From Paraescarpia echinospica (lineage: Eukaryota; Annelida; Polychaeta; Sabellida; Siboglinidae): a stretch of DNA of 64,000 bases. This document shows, one piece after another, positions 20,466 through 32,659 of the stretch. The notes beneath the pieces were generated by a model that did no database searches, was not told where the DNA came from, and worked only from the letters and a program-made list of their open reading frames with translations. The first letter of the stretch is position 1, and every line of letters starts with the position of its first letter. Where the stretch lies: NCBI GenBank assembly GCA_020002185.1, contig CM034536.1:10858877-10922876 (forward strand). Direction: 5' to 3'. Position numbers and translations under genes: made by a program.

Positions 20466-21985
20466 CAAAACATGAAGCCATTCACAGAAGGTTGCCATCA
20501 CATGTATTTTCACAAAAGTTAAGATGCTCTCTCAAACTCGTGATAATTATACATAAAACCTGAGAAAAATTGTACTCTCGAGTCCCCACCATCTACTTTC
20601 ACATCACATCTTCAGACGGCCAACAGAAACTACACACGCAGGGACAAGTTACTCGATGAAGAACATAATGCCCACAACAGAAAATAGGCTTTGGTACATG
20701 CTTTCTCACTTGCGTACAAATTACCTACAAAACCCCATTAAAACCAGTAGTTGACCCTGTGTGTCAAAATGGAATGTGTTCACCTACGATACACATGAAC
20801 TCGGGCCAGACATGATGCTTTCACACTAGCAGGGTCATTGCCAGAACACTTTTCACACTGGATTTGAAGCAGAATCCTTGTCGACATGGTCCCATTGACT
20901 TAGTCCATCATACAGCGTTCAGTCTGACACCAGACTTGTTCACTTTACTAAATCTGTGATTAATTTTCTTTTGTATATTTCAAGTGTTAGTTGTCATTCC
21001 AACGCTGTGGACTGTTTAGTACTAGTTCTGTTTTCACAACATGGACAGAACTTTATAAGAACTACAATGCTCGATCAAAAGAATGCTAGTGTAATACAAC
21101 ACTCCGACAAAACAATAACCTAACGACTACATACAACACTTCTTCACCGTCGGCTGTAGGTCACTACAAGGTTGCCACAGCAATTACATGAAACGCCTCC
21201 AAATCAAACCTGTTTTAGTATAAAATTAATTGAACTAAAAATAATCGGGGCACATTTCGCTAAATGTTTTGCGATCGTGGATAAAAGCAGTGCCTCATTC
21301 TGTCAAACCAGCATAAATAATAGCATACTTGGGGATAAAACTTACGCTTTTAAATTAATATGATTGCATAAGTAAATGTGATAATGTGGAAGCATTTTGT
21401 AGGCATCGGTGGCATCAAACTTACAGACGATTGATAACAAATCATAGGTCTTCTCTCATGTCACCGTCCAGGCACTATGCCACTAAATAAACTATGAGCA
21501 CATCGGTGAGAACTGCTTAAGGATTTCATGTTTCAGAATAATATGTGTGTTTCCGTTTACCCAACCAAACCTTCTATATGAAGCCAAACCTACTTCTCGG
21601 GACATGATAAGGAAAATACATAACTGATTTGTGACATGTCTACACCAAAGCACAAGGAAAAACATAAGCTGTCAAAATATGGATTTGTTTTTCTCATGTC
21701 TGAAGAAACTGCGTGTGACATCTTTGCAATAACAAAAATTACCAAGAAAATACTCAAATGTCTACTCTAAACATATGAAGTTTAGATTCCCAAAAATTAA
21801 TAAAAGAAAGTTAAATCATAACCATCCTATCAATGTATCTATAATTTGTAAGCATGTAACCAGAAACACAAATATTATTCTGAAAGACCCTAAAATTACC
21901 ACCACTGCCTGCCACAAGATTGCTGCGGTGTTGACATACAAAGGTCTACTGGTAGAGCGAGTAGAAATGCTAAATAAAATTTGAT

Positions 21986-22192
21986 CTACTTTTTCGCCTG
22001 ACTGGCGAGCTGTCGAGTAATGGGTCGTGTGTATACTGTGCTGTTTTCTGTCACTCGACTGCTGTTGGATGAATTCACGGTGTCATCCTCTGACGGCGGA
22101 GGCGTTACCTTGAAGATACATATATGGAGGTGGGTGGAGATTTGACGACACACGTAGATGGAGTATCGCAGCAGGTCAAAGGTGCAGTACAC
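21986..22192 (-). CDS. CEPT1: CEPT1-like last coding exon
   Basis: 207 nt ending in TAG at 21986-21988. The acceptor TGTAG precedes 22192. It encodes VYCTFDLLRYSIYVCRQIST and then HLHICIF, the last membrane helix and the conserved HLHI motif of the family, followed by a Ser/Thr/Asn-rich cytosolic tail ending QAKK. The tail is not conserved in the family. Confidence 0.93.
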   Translation of the reverse strand: MYCTFDLLRYSIYVCRQISTHLHICIFKVTPPPSEDDTVNSSNSSRVTENSTVYTRPITRQLASQAKK

Positions 22193-22722
22193 CTACAACA
22201 GTTGGCCGTCTCAATAAACATGCGTATAGCACAGCAGATGTACTATTTGTTTTAAAAAGCATCATATCTCAAAATGTTCACAGGGTTGATAATAAAATCG
22301 GTGCATAATTAGTACAAATAAAAATAGATGGAACAGCCAAAACACAGTAGATGATTTTGGAATGATGCGGGACAAAGATAGATGGCCATACTTTGGCTGT
22401 TCTGTCAATTGAGTAAGCACTTTGTTTCGTCACACAAAATAACATGAATTTATGTATACGTATATAGTTTCCCAAATGGTGAAAAGTTGCATTATATCAA
22501 TATCTATCTACACATGCAGTAACAGTGCTCCTTATGTGCATCCACAGTTTCATTACCATTTCGTGTGGGAAATATGAACTTAGCATAATGTCACTGGCAA
22601 CACCAAAATGTCTTGGTCTGTGCCTCATAAACATGTAACGGTGGTAACAGCTGCACTTGGTTCGTGGCTAGTGTGTATATTAATTAGCAGCCATGAGCAA
22701 CAGTGCCAACACTGGTACTTAC
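22193..22722 (-). other. CEPT1-like intron
   Basis: 530-nt intron; nothing recognised. Confidence 0.7.
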
Positions 22723-22848
22723 GAAGCAGGCCCAGAGGATGTAGTACTCGTCTACAACCGTGTTGAAGTACTGGTTCACCACCAAGAGACCAGGCCCAAG
22801 GAAGGATGAGTCGAGCAGCTCCATTTCACTCTTGGTCATGTGTGCCAC
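22723..22848 (-). CDS. CEPT1: CEPT1-like exon (C-terminal membrane region)
   Basis: 126 nt, 42 codons, phase 0 at both ends. The acceptor GGTAG precedes 22848 and the donor GTAAGT starts at 22722. It encodes VAHMTKSEMELLDSSFLGPG and then LLVVNQYFNTVVDEYYILWA. VAHMTKSE and GP-LL--(D/N)QYFN are hallmark motifs of CEPT1/CHPT1. Confidence 0.95.
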
Positions 22849-22986
22849 CTACCATAAATTTCCGTGTATAATACACATTTTTTTCCTTCACTCTACTCAA
22901 AAGTCGGGGTGCATATCATACATGGTGCTAAGGCTAAACAAAAATTTCTCCGACCAATTTATTAATGTTTCCAGACCAGGATAACA

Positions 22987-23216
22987 GTGTTTGCAATTTG
23001 AACTTTTCTTCATATGTGAAATGTAAACAAAGCATTCAGTTTACAAACAACTTTACTGGCAGTATAACAGACGCCAGTTGGTTTAATCACAAAAGGCCTT
23101 TGATGTTCAGCATAGTCGTGATGTTCTCACATTGAAGACGATCAATTCAGAAAACTGCCTGTTAATATACCACCCTGGCTGATTTTGGGTAACGGAACAA
23201 ACAATGTCACTTTAAG
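22987..23216 (+). repeat. Dispersed repeat, copy B (unexpanded)
   Basis: Same repeat as 2663-4314 but with a single internal unit (ACAAACAACTTTACTGGCAG, about 23042-23061). Flanking blocks match in order. It lies in a CEPT1-like intron. Confidence 0.8.
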
Positions 23217-23264
23217 GTTGGACAAATGATACATGATTTGAGCGACCCATGGCTGGATACGTAC

Positions 23265-23423
23265 CACAAGTTTGTTCGTCGTCTTTGCAATGGCCATGCC
23301 GAAGCTTAGGATATAGAGAATAGGATGGTTCTCGTAGACTTGAGACGGTGACTTCTTCCATATGACAAACGCCATCGTTATAATAATGCTAATAGGGATG
23401 ATTGGTGTCAAGACACTGGTACC
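23265..23423 (-). CDS. CEPT1: CEPT1-like exon (middle membrane region)
   Basis: 159 nt, 53 codons, phase 0 at both ends. The acceptor GTTGCAG precedes 23423 and the donor GTACGT starts at 23264. It encodes GTSVLTPIIPISIIITMAFV and later HPILYILSFGMAIAKTTNKL. GTSVL-P and HPCLYIL-FG-type blocks are conserved in the family. The preceding part of the protein (a segment of about 70 residues) is absent from the sequence. Confidence 0.94.
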
Positions 23424-24059
23424 CTGCAACCAGTCACACAAGAACTGTCAGTGTTGGGCAATATGTGACCCTACACCATGAAACTAGTCTCCTTGCATCT
23501 TGTTTTCTAGTTATTGGTATCATGTGAAAGAGAAAAATGCTTTCTGGTGACATCAACATGTTACATAGTTTTTAATATTGTACTTACAAAAAAAACAGTT
23601 ATGATAAATCAAACTCAAAAAGTTTGAGTATTCTCGTGTTTGCACGAAGGTACTTCAAATGCATTATTATGATCACACACAGAGTTTTGAGAAAGACATA
23701 TTTACATATTAGACTGTTTACATAGCAATTTCAGCAATCAGAATCCCAATAATCTATGAGATGATACCTCGACTTCATTTAAAACCTACATCTCAAAGCG
23801 AGTGTATGTGCAATAGGACTTACTTTATGGTGGAGGGATTTCATAGATGAATTCCCAAAAAAATGCAGCACAAACATCTAGGATTAGTAGGGCTCTAGGA
23901 GACATGGTTCGATGAAATGATGAGACAACTTATTATCTTGCTAGAATCCATACTTCCAAATTAAAAGAGGGTATGAATAAAATAGATTCTACAATCACAA
24001 ATTCTTCATCAGGATTGGGAGAGGAGTGGAAAACAATGGCAAAAGATGGGGGCATGAGC
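23424..24059 (-). other. CEPT1-like intron flank
   Basis: Intron sequence before the minisatellite; nothing recognised. Confidence 0.65.
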
Positions 24060-24529
24060 ATGTGTGGTGTGGGTTGTAGACAGCAGTGCAAGGGGGCATG
24101 GACATGTGTGGTGTGGGTTGTAGACAGCAGTGTAAGGGGGCATGGACATGTGTGGTGTGGGTTGTAGACAGCAGCACAAGGGGGCATGGACATGTGTGGT
24201 GTGGGTTGTAGACAGCAGTGCAAGGGGGCATGGACATGTGTGGTGTGGGTTGTAGACAGCAGTGCAAGGGGGCATGGACATGTGTGGTGTGGGTTGTAGA
24301 CAGCAGTGCAAGGGGGCATGGACATGTGTGGTGTGGGTTGTAGACAGCAGTGCAAAGGGGCATGGACATGTGTGGTGTGGGTTGTAGACAGTAGTGCAAA
24401 GGGGCATGGACATGGGTTGTGTGGGTTGTAGACAGTAGTGCAAGGGGGCATGGACATGGGTGGTGTGGGTTGTAGACAGCAGTGCAAGGGGGCATGGACA
24501 TGGGTGGTGTGGGTTGTAGACAGCAGTGC
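24060..24529. repeat. 44-nt minisatellite, at least 10.7 units, running into gap
   Basis: Tandem repeat of a 44-nt unit containing GTGTGGTGTGGGTTGTAGAC and GCATGGACAT. Units differ by single bases (AGTGCAAG/AGCACAAG, ACATGTGTGG/ACATGGGTGG). It stops only because the run of N begins. Since 44 is not a multiple of 3, long - strand frames here cycle through all three readings of one unit and are not genes. Confidence 0.95.
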
Positions 24530-25529
24530 NNNNNNNNNNNNNNNNNNNNNNNNNNNNNNNNNNNNNNNNNNNNNNNNNNNNNNNNNNNNNNNNNNNNNNN
24601 NNNNNNNNNNNNNNNNNNNNNNNNNNNNNNNNNNNNNNNNNNNNNNNNNNNNNNNNNNNNNNNNNNNNNNNNNNNNNNNNNNNNNNNNNNNNNNNNNNNN
24701 NNNNNNNNNNNNNNNNNNNNNNNNNNNNNNNNNNNNNNNNNNNNNNNNNNNNNNNNNNNNNNNNNNNNNNNNNNNNNNNNNNNNNNNNNNNNNNNNNNNN
24801 NNNNNNNNNNNNNNNNNNNNNNNNNNNNNNNNNNNNNNNNNNNNNNNNNNNNNNNNNNNNNNNNNNNNNNNNNNNNNNNNNNNNNNNNNNNNNNNNNNNN
24901 NNNNNNNNNNNNNNNNNNNNNNNNNNNNNNNNNNNNNNNNNNNNNNNNNNNNNNNNNNNNNNNNNNNNNNNNNNNNNNNNNNNNNNNNNNNNNNNNNNNN
25001 NNNNNNNNNNNNNNNNNNNNNNNNNNNNNNNNNNNNNNNNNNNNNNNNNNNNNNNNNNNNNNNNNNNNNNNNNNNNNNNNNNNNNNNNNNNNNNNNNNNN
25101 NNNNNNNNNNNNNNNNNNNNNNNNNNNNNNNNNNNNNNNNNNNNNNNNNNNNNNNNNNNNNNNNNNNNNNNNNNNNNNNNNNNNNNNNNNNNNNNNNNNN
25201 NNNNNNNNNNNNNNNNNNNNNNNNNNNNNNNNNNNNNNNNNNNNNNNNNNNNNNNNNNNNNNNNNNNNNNNNNNNNNNNNNNNNNNNNNNNNNNNNNNNN
25301 NNNNNNNNNNNNNNNNNNNNNNNNNNNNNNNNNNNNNNNNNNNNNNNNNNNNNNNNNNNNNNNNNNNNNNNNNNNNNNNNNNNNNNNNNNNNNNNNNNNN
25401 NNNNNNNNNNNNNNNNNNNNNNNNNNNNNNNNNNNNNNNNNNNNNNNNNNNNNNNNNNNNNNNNNNNNNNNNNNNNNNNNNNNNNNNNNNNNNNNNNNNN
25501 NNNNNNNNNNNNNNNNNNNNNNNNNNNNN
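24530..25529. other. Assembly gap (1000 N)
   Basis: Exactly 1000 undetermined bases, a round number that suggests a placeholder rather than a measured size. The missing CEPT1-like exon or exons are expected here. Confidence 0.99.
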
Positions 25530-25611
25530 GGAAATGCATTTACACTGCCCCAAAATTAGTGTATTAATATATGACAACTTGACAGTCATCGGAACTCCAA
25601 CCAAGACATAC

Positions 25612-25753
25612 CTGCCAAATTTGAGTGTTCCCGTGCAGTACGTCTGCCAATGAGCTGCATAGAATATGAACATTGTGACGAAGCACTCGAAGAACAACCA
25701 GGTCGGGTTGAGGCCGAGTTGGATGGCGATTGACAGACCGACTACGAGAAACA
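25612..25753 (-). CDS. CEPT1: CEPT1-like exon 3
   Basis: 142 nt. The acceptor GTTTCAG precedes 25753 and the donor GTATGT starts at 25611. It encodes FLVVGLSIAIQLGLNPTWLF and then YAAHWQTYCTGTLKFG. The first two bases join the single G left by exon 2a or 2b to make Val. The AHWQTY--G-L-FG block is a family hallmark. Ends with two bases of the next codon. Confidence 0.95.
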
Positions 25754-27817
25754 CTGAAACAGGTGACATCACACATTCACAGGTGTCCCTGCACACCTGG
25801 GCCTGGGGGTAGCTTCTCTAAAGATAATTTTCTAGTACGATAATAGTTGCTGGACTGTTAAATTTAAAACAGGTCATGGTGACCTTAAAGTGCAACTGCT
25901 TTTGTCAGTTCTGTGCACACACTTATTGCACTAATCCATCAGCTAGAGAATCAGGACATACAAACAGGATACAGATTTCACGGTCTGCCAGAACGTGTGC
26001 AAACAGCTATATAGTGTAAACAGGATACGTTCAATTCAAATTCAGAATGGGTGATAAAAGATGCAAAGCATTAATAAAAAATACTCTAAACACTGTTACC
26101 AAACAAACTATCTGGATGTGATTAATACCAGGCATAAGCAAGGGGGGATACTAAACAAGTTATTAGAGGAGTCATCACACAAAAATAGATATATTTTATA
26201 CGTTAATGAAATATGTGTGTAGAAAAAACTATCATTTGGCCATATTTATAAGGGCAACAATTTACTCTTTCAACTTGTTTGGAACAAAACTGTAACTTAC
26301 CAGTGCACTACAAAAACAACAGTTGCCAAACTGTTGCAAGGTTGTTACTTGTGTTACAAGTTCAGTCTAAATCAGTCAGATCTCAGAAGATAAGAGTTTC
26401 AGGAAATAAACAAACTATTTATACAGTAAACAATATCACTCAGTGTTGGGCTTCACAAGATAGCGTTTGGTTTGTGGTGAGTTTGTAATTCCACACATTG
26501 CAGAAAGGTGGAAGGATCCAAGGTTAATGACACAAACTACAGGCCTGTTTAAACAAGCTGTGAGGCTACAGACAACTCCCACTACTGGTGCCATAAACCC
26601 ACAAAAGTTGTGGTAGCGTCTCAGGTTAAAGGTTAACTAGGGCAGCTTAGTAGAGGAACTTGTAAGAGAATGTCAATCTACAAGGCATTAGTCTCCTGAC
26701 ACTAACAGTCATGTTCATAGATTTACAACTGACAACAACATATAAAGGCATGAATACATTGGCACTGTCTACATGCCACTTTACATTGTCAAGTTACCAC
26801 ATTTAACACTAATGAATCTCATGAAAGGCCTTTCTGAATAATGTGTTTCCTGTTACTTATTTTCAGGTTGGTAGGACAGATTTTCTTTCTTTTACTATTT
26901 ACGCAGGAAACATTTTAGGGTAGACACTAGGCATTATTTTCTTGGTAAATCTGTTCCTGGAAATTTGCTGGGGCAAAGATATCAGTTATCACCCACAATT
27001 TCTTCAGACAGATAGGAGAAAAACATTTAACCAATATTTTGGCAGTTATAAGATTGGGTCAGGTAAGATTTGTTTTCTATGTGCATGGGGTTTGACAGGG
27101 TTAAAAATAAATGGTGTATTTTCCTTGTTACCCTGGGAGACCGCCAAGGGTGCACCACATTTAATAGATCCGATCCAGTAACCTGAGAATCTGAGATACT
27201 GTGTAGTTAGTGTACTATTGAATCTACTATTGAATTCCTAGCCAGTGGACTGGCAGTGCTGATTTAAGCCAGATAGTCAAACACTGTGGTTGTTATCTAA
27301 CTTAGGGTCCGTGTTTATTTTTCGATGTAGATAAGCCAGAGTCTTACACTTTTACAGCAGTTGTATACTTAACTGGTAACATAACTTGAAACAAACATAT
27401 TAGATAATTATAACATGCAACATTGTATCTAACATGAAACACATTAACACATACCACATTTAATACGTTTACTTTTATACTGCTTTTATAACATGCAACA
27501 CAGACAACAGTGAACAGTTAACAACGGAAATTAGGTAATACTGATAACTGTACCTTCAAGTAGAATCATTATGTCATCTAATGTCTAAAGATACAATAGG
27601 ACATAACTTTTCAAAAAAACTTTTGTTTTAACAAACCTTGTGATTCTATCTTTTACCATACAGAGTTCTGTCTGTTTGGAAAATTAAATAAAAACTAGGT
27701 GAGAACGGCTACTTACAATTTACAATGTTTCAGCAAATTTGCCATTTCTATATTGGTGTCTGAGAACTTACGCAATTGCGGGAAAGTCAGGGGGAAGGCT
27801 ATGAGGGGTAGGCCTAC
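25754..27817 (-). other. CEPT1-like intron between exon 2b and exon 3
   Basis: About 2.1 kb intron, AT-rich; no feature recognised. Confidence 0.7.
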
Positions 27818-27965
27818 CTAAGGAGACCGAGTCACATCCGTGGTCGAACAATTCCCCAAGCGGAGAGCTACTGTTAGTTCTCCGTGCCTGTTTGCCATCG
27901 ATGGCATCTAGCGCTTGGTAGAGAAACAGGCCAAACGCACAGAGAAAGTACCCCCACCATGGAGC
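27818..27965 (-). CDS. CEPT1: CEPT1-like exon 2b (active-site exon, proximal to exon 3)
   Basis: 148 nt. The acceptor TTTTAG precedes 27965 and the donor GTAGGC starts at 27817. It encodes [20 protein letters not shown] and then [20 protein letters not shown] and DHGCDSVSL, i.e. the CDP-alcohol phosphotransferase signature DGx2ARx8Gx3Dx3D with all eight fixed residues. The sequence is very close to the usual vertebrate-type exon ([18 protein letters not shown]). It starts at a codon boundary after exon 1 and ends with one base, exactly as exon 2a does. 32 of 49 codons give the same residue as exon 2a. Confidence 0.95.
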
Positions 27966-29787
27966 CTAAAACCAATAAAACCTCTGTTAGCTTCTTTAGC
28001 AAAGTACAATTGATCTGCACCGAAACCAAGGAAGCTTCGGGAAACCCAGCTTCCTAGGTGGAAATGGGCACTGGGGATGAGGGAGAAAGAGGTCGACGTG
28101 TTCTTTCCTTTCCAGCACCAGTTACAATGGCCCTTACCTGCTGTAAGAGTATGGCATCGATACAACAAAACAGAGCAAATCTCTGGGGCAATCGACCAAA
28201 ACCACACTGGGCTTGATCTGATAGAGTTCAGCTTTTCAGCTTCAGACATATACAGGGTATATACTATACTATAATATTAAATGACAGCTACGTCTAGCAT
28301 CAGCAGTTAATTCAATTTCCTATATGTAAACAGAATAAAAAATAATGCAAAACTGCTGGTAATATCTAGAATTCATCAGTGAAAACCAGTTTATACTGCC
28401 ATAAAATGTAGTCCGATGACTGCCCTTGCACGGATTTTGACACAATTGCCTAAGAGATCGCTCATGAACACAAAACATCATAATTAACAACCTAGAAAAC
28501 AGAGAACAAAAACGTTAGTTAGTAAATCAAAACAAGAGAAATCACACACCAGTACTATTTACATTTTTACAATACAGTACAAAAATTACTATTGTGGCAA
28601 AGTTATTAACCAAAGCCGAGTGGCGCACCAAAACCGGATTAGGCAGGCTCAAATCTACACAGTCTTGATGTTGTCAACACATGGACGAAAGTGAGCCTTC
28701 ATAGTGTTTTGGAACTTGTACAATGATTTTTAATATTAATTTGATTGTTGATTTTTCAAAACAGAGCATCTTTTTATGGATGACAACCAAAAGATCTTCT
28801 ACTAAATGTGCTTGTGCTATATCGACTGATTCATATGATTTTGCTTACGGCGACTGAGCACTGCATGCTGGGTTATGCTGGAACTGATGCACTTTATACC
28901 GCCGGCACTTAATATTGATGTTCTAGCAAACAAATAATACCTGATACATTCCACAGGAAATGTGATCATGGTAAATGTATTTTAATTATTTATAATATTA
29001 TATATTGTTATTTTTTATGCTTATATATAAGTTTTTTATTGTAACTGAATTATATAAATATCCTTGCAGTGAACAACTCGAACCATAACAGTGGCTTACT
29101 GGGAATTATGACCTATTGTGTAATTATAGAAAAACCCATAGATCATAGCTGATTACCCGGATCATTTATAATGAGAACAGGTCACAGCAGTAGGTACTGG
29201 CTTACGACTGATTACTATCATCAGTGTCCATAACTTAGCCAGGCCAAGACGGCCCCATTTATAATAATACATGTTTCTGATGAATGTGATAATATGAGCT
29301 GGTTACAGCACTACAATAACTTGTCAGGTATTTATACTGATACGGGCATAACAGATATATATATATATATATAAGTATAGATACTTTTTCAATAAAAGTA
29401 ATATCAGATTTTCTTTCAAATTAATCTATATTGATGTAATTGATAATAATAATTATTATTATTATTATGTACGCCACTGTTTACATCACTGTATTTATCT
29501 TAGAGTGAATTTTACAATAGAACTCTAAATCATAAAAATAAAATGACTGTAGGACTGTCGTAACGGCCGGTGTTGACTGTGGTCTATCTGGGATTTCACA
29601 AATGTTTAGTCACCTATCAGTTCCCAAAGGGGGCCGCACACCCTCTAAATATGCCCTTGTTCCTTTGCATGGCTACCTAAACTCTAGCTGCAAACATAGT
29701 AAGTCAACTCAAAAACATTGGCACAACATGAACACTGTGCTTCGGCGATGACACAGGATGACCCAACCACTGACATCGATGTCTCAC
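27966..29787 (-). other. Intron between exons 2a and 2b
   Basis: 1.8 kb; contains a short (TA)n run near 29358. Long enough that steric hindrance alone would not stop splicing of 2a to 2b. No clear regulatory motif seen by eye. Confidence 0.7.
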
Positions 29788-29935
29788 CTAGCGAGACCGA
29801 ATCACAGCCATGATCAATGAGCTCCCCTAGTGGTGTGGCTTCACTGACTCGCCGCGCTTGCTTGCCGTCAATGGCATCAAGGGCTTGATAGACAAACAGG
29901 CTGACACAGTTCAGCATTAACACCAGACTAGGGGG
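29788..29935 (-). CDS. CEPT1: CEPT1-like exon 2a (alternative active-site exon)
   Basis: 148 nt, same length and phases as exon 2b. The acceptor ATTGCAG precedes 29935 and the donor GTGAGA starts at 29787. It encodes [20 protein letters not shown] and then [20 protein letters not shown] and DHGCDSVSL. All residues of DGx2ARx8Gx3Dx3D are kept. Differences from 2b cluster in the first 15 residues (a membrane helix, 11 changes) and in RTNSSS versus RVSEAT. No stop or damaged splice site, so it looks like a working alternative exon rather than a relic. Confidence 0.92.
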
Positions 29936-31749
29936 CTGCAATACAAGATAAACACAAGGTCATTATTCAACATCCACAATGACAATAGATGACAAATGTG
30001 CACTCAGCCATGCTGCGGGAATCAAAGAATGCATTTAATTATTTCTTAATTATTTATGACTTCAACAATGGACCTGGAATGTTGAATGTCATATCGATCC
30101 ATATCAAAATAGTTTCCTTGTAATTAAAAAATTATTTGTCCATTTGGACAAAATTTTGAAGAGTTAACTTTAAGGAGGCAAAGACGTTAAAAACATGAAC
30201 ATCTTTGGTAGTGTAAGGTCTACCATCAAATGCCTATATACAACACAATATGGTATATTATAATGCTATTCTTAGCTACATTAAACAATTTTAAATCTGC
30301 AAAGGTGTGTTTAATGAGGCTGTAATTCTGAAATGGCAATACAGTGTATCATCCTATAGGACGTCAACATAAACAATCAGACAGTTTCAATTCAAACTGA
30401 CAGCATAAAAAGCACTGCATTCTGTTACTCAGCACACTAGTTGGCCTGTAATAACGTGTGACAGGCAAACATAGAATAACGCGTTCATATTATCCCCAGG
30501 GAATACACGCAAATGATAAGTAATTTTTATTTGTGTCCTGGCAGTATCTTAATTATCCGGTACATACAAAGTAGTGCACCTAACAACTTGGCAATTACAA
30601 GTACATTGCATCAAGAACATCTGATTCTTCTCAATATTTTGAAATATATATTTTATTTAATCAAAATTCAACAATATAATCATATTTATTTACTTTAATT
30701 ATAAATTAATAGGATACCAAGGACATAACATTGTATGATCATTAATCAAGTAAGTTTATACATCAAACCTTCAACAAGCTATTCACCAACAGGCAATAGG
30801 CATTCTCCAAATATGATAATGAATTACTATGAAGTACAGAAACATAATTAATAGGTATCACAACAGGTGATCTATTTAATTAGGTAAACCTTTGGGCTGA
30901 ACAAAAAGCCATATACTACAAAACCATGGTTCAAGTAATGAGTCTTTGTGTCTCAAACAAAGGGATTTAGCAGGTGCCCTTAGCCAATCTCTCCACACAA
31001 TAAACCACTGAGAAGGAAAATGAAACACAGACAAAGCCTGAGTACCATGGCAGCCTGAGTACCATGCAAATTTGTCTAGTAAGAAAGATTTGGATGGTGT
31101 TAATGTTTACTGTTATTGCTTGGTGAGATGGAGTAGCACCAGTGTGCAATGTCCACAAGTAAAATTATCATTCTTCCTATTTGAACAGACACAACACTTG
31201 AGAATTCCAGTCATAAAATCAATGAAGCAAAGACAAAAATAAATAAGTGAATGTACCAGTCTCAGTGTGGATTGAAGAGAGCCAACAAGGATCATGACTG
31301 AACTGGTGCCAATGTTTAAAAACTAGGCTAAATGGATAAAATGAAAGACACAACATTGATTAAATTTTTTAGAGCTACACTGGTTACAGCAAAAAGCAAA
31401 TTTATACAATGCTATGACATCAGTACACAATAAACTTTCAAGAGAGATTTGTGTAACAGTAACTCACTAATTTAGAGCATCTAAGATGAATATATGAAGA
31501 AAGCCTTGGGCACTCCAAAAGGATGATGATAAATGTATACACACATATGTATTTGAGATGCGGGTATGTCACTGAATGCTCAAGATAAGCTGGAAATAGA
31601 GAACAACTAACACCCGAGTCATAGATAAAATACAATGGATTACTTTTAAAAGGAAGGTCAGTGTATGCACTGATCCTATAAAGAGAAGAAAGCTGGCATC
31701 TTACTTCTGTTGCAAGTACGAGAAAATCATCAATTTTGCCGCCTGCTCC

Positions 31750-31840
31750 TCAGTTTAAATTTGCATAAACATTTGCATTTCGGTGATGTCCGCCAAAAAT
31801 GGGGGACTACTGATTTTTTATGGGGATATACAGCCAGTAA
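31750..31840 (+). repeat. Dispersed repeat, inverted relative to 40265-40350
   Basis: Shares AAATTTGCA, CATTTC-G-TGATGTCC, CCAAAAATG-GGGACTA and TTTTTTATGGGGAT-type blocks with the reverse complement of 40265-40350. Confidence 0.6.
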
Positions 31841-32659
31841 TTTTAAGAAGAACAGAGAGGTTGGACTTGTATAATTGACTGAATGATGAAAAAACATTAC
31901 AGATGTCAACAGACTAAATAAGTTTATATTATAATTATATCATTCAAACATCCTAGTTATGTACAGCACTTGATTGTATTTGGTATTTAGTGGAGTACAT
32001 AAGTATTATACTTGAAAGTTGTGTTTTTCAGGCTTACGTATGCACTTACAAGTGGAATAACCACAATCATATAGTTTGATTGCACATATATAATGAATAA
32101 AATCGGATTATCTGAAATATTGTTTCTTATTTCCTGTTCAAAGGTTATCTATTGTTTACTATGTTCATACTACTAGGACACACATGTAAATAATTTGTCA
32201 ATATATATTAAAACATGTACATTCTCTGTGGAAATATATATATATATATATGTACGCAAACTTGTGCAAAATCATTGCCAATTTACAATGTTCAGATTTT
32301 TGCCAGTTCAAACACACAATTAGACTGTACTACTGGCAGCGTTCGATATAAGCACCTGTCTGGGACAAGTGATTTGTTGTCCGGATAAGTAGAATGATCT
32401 ACATGATTGTCCGGTGGATAAGTGAAAATTTACAGTAAATATTGACGTGTGCAAAATTATAACTTTCTAATCTGTGGAAATTCTAGTGAAATACGGTTCG
32501 CACATTGCAATTTCGTTACCATGTTGACATCTTATCTTTCCGCCGCCAACCTGTGTTGCGCATCAGTTTTCCATGAAGCATAGTTTGTCTGTTAACTGTG
32601 TCATCTGCACCGATCTAGCTCTGCCGTTCTCGTAGAAAAAGTCAGTTGAGAACCGGAGG

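Larger units (their letters stand above)
19301..21985. other. Shared 3' region of two convergent genes
   Basis: About 2.7 kb between the CNDP2 stop and the CEPT1-like stop. No coding sequence or repeat was recognised; it should hold both 3' UTRs. Confidence 0.7.

Noticed and set aside
23933..25796. Long - strand frames rich in Cys, Pro and His
   Set aside because: They are the 44-nt minisatellite read in rotating frames plus a run of N.
29684..29941. Exon 2a as a pseudo-exon or relic
   Set aside because: Splice sites, length, phases and all motif residues are intact, which is unlikely for a relic; kept as a real alternative exon.
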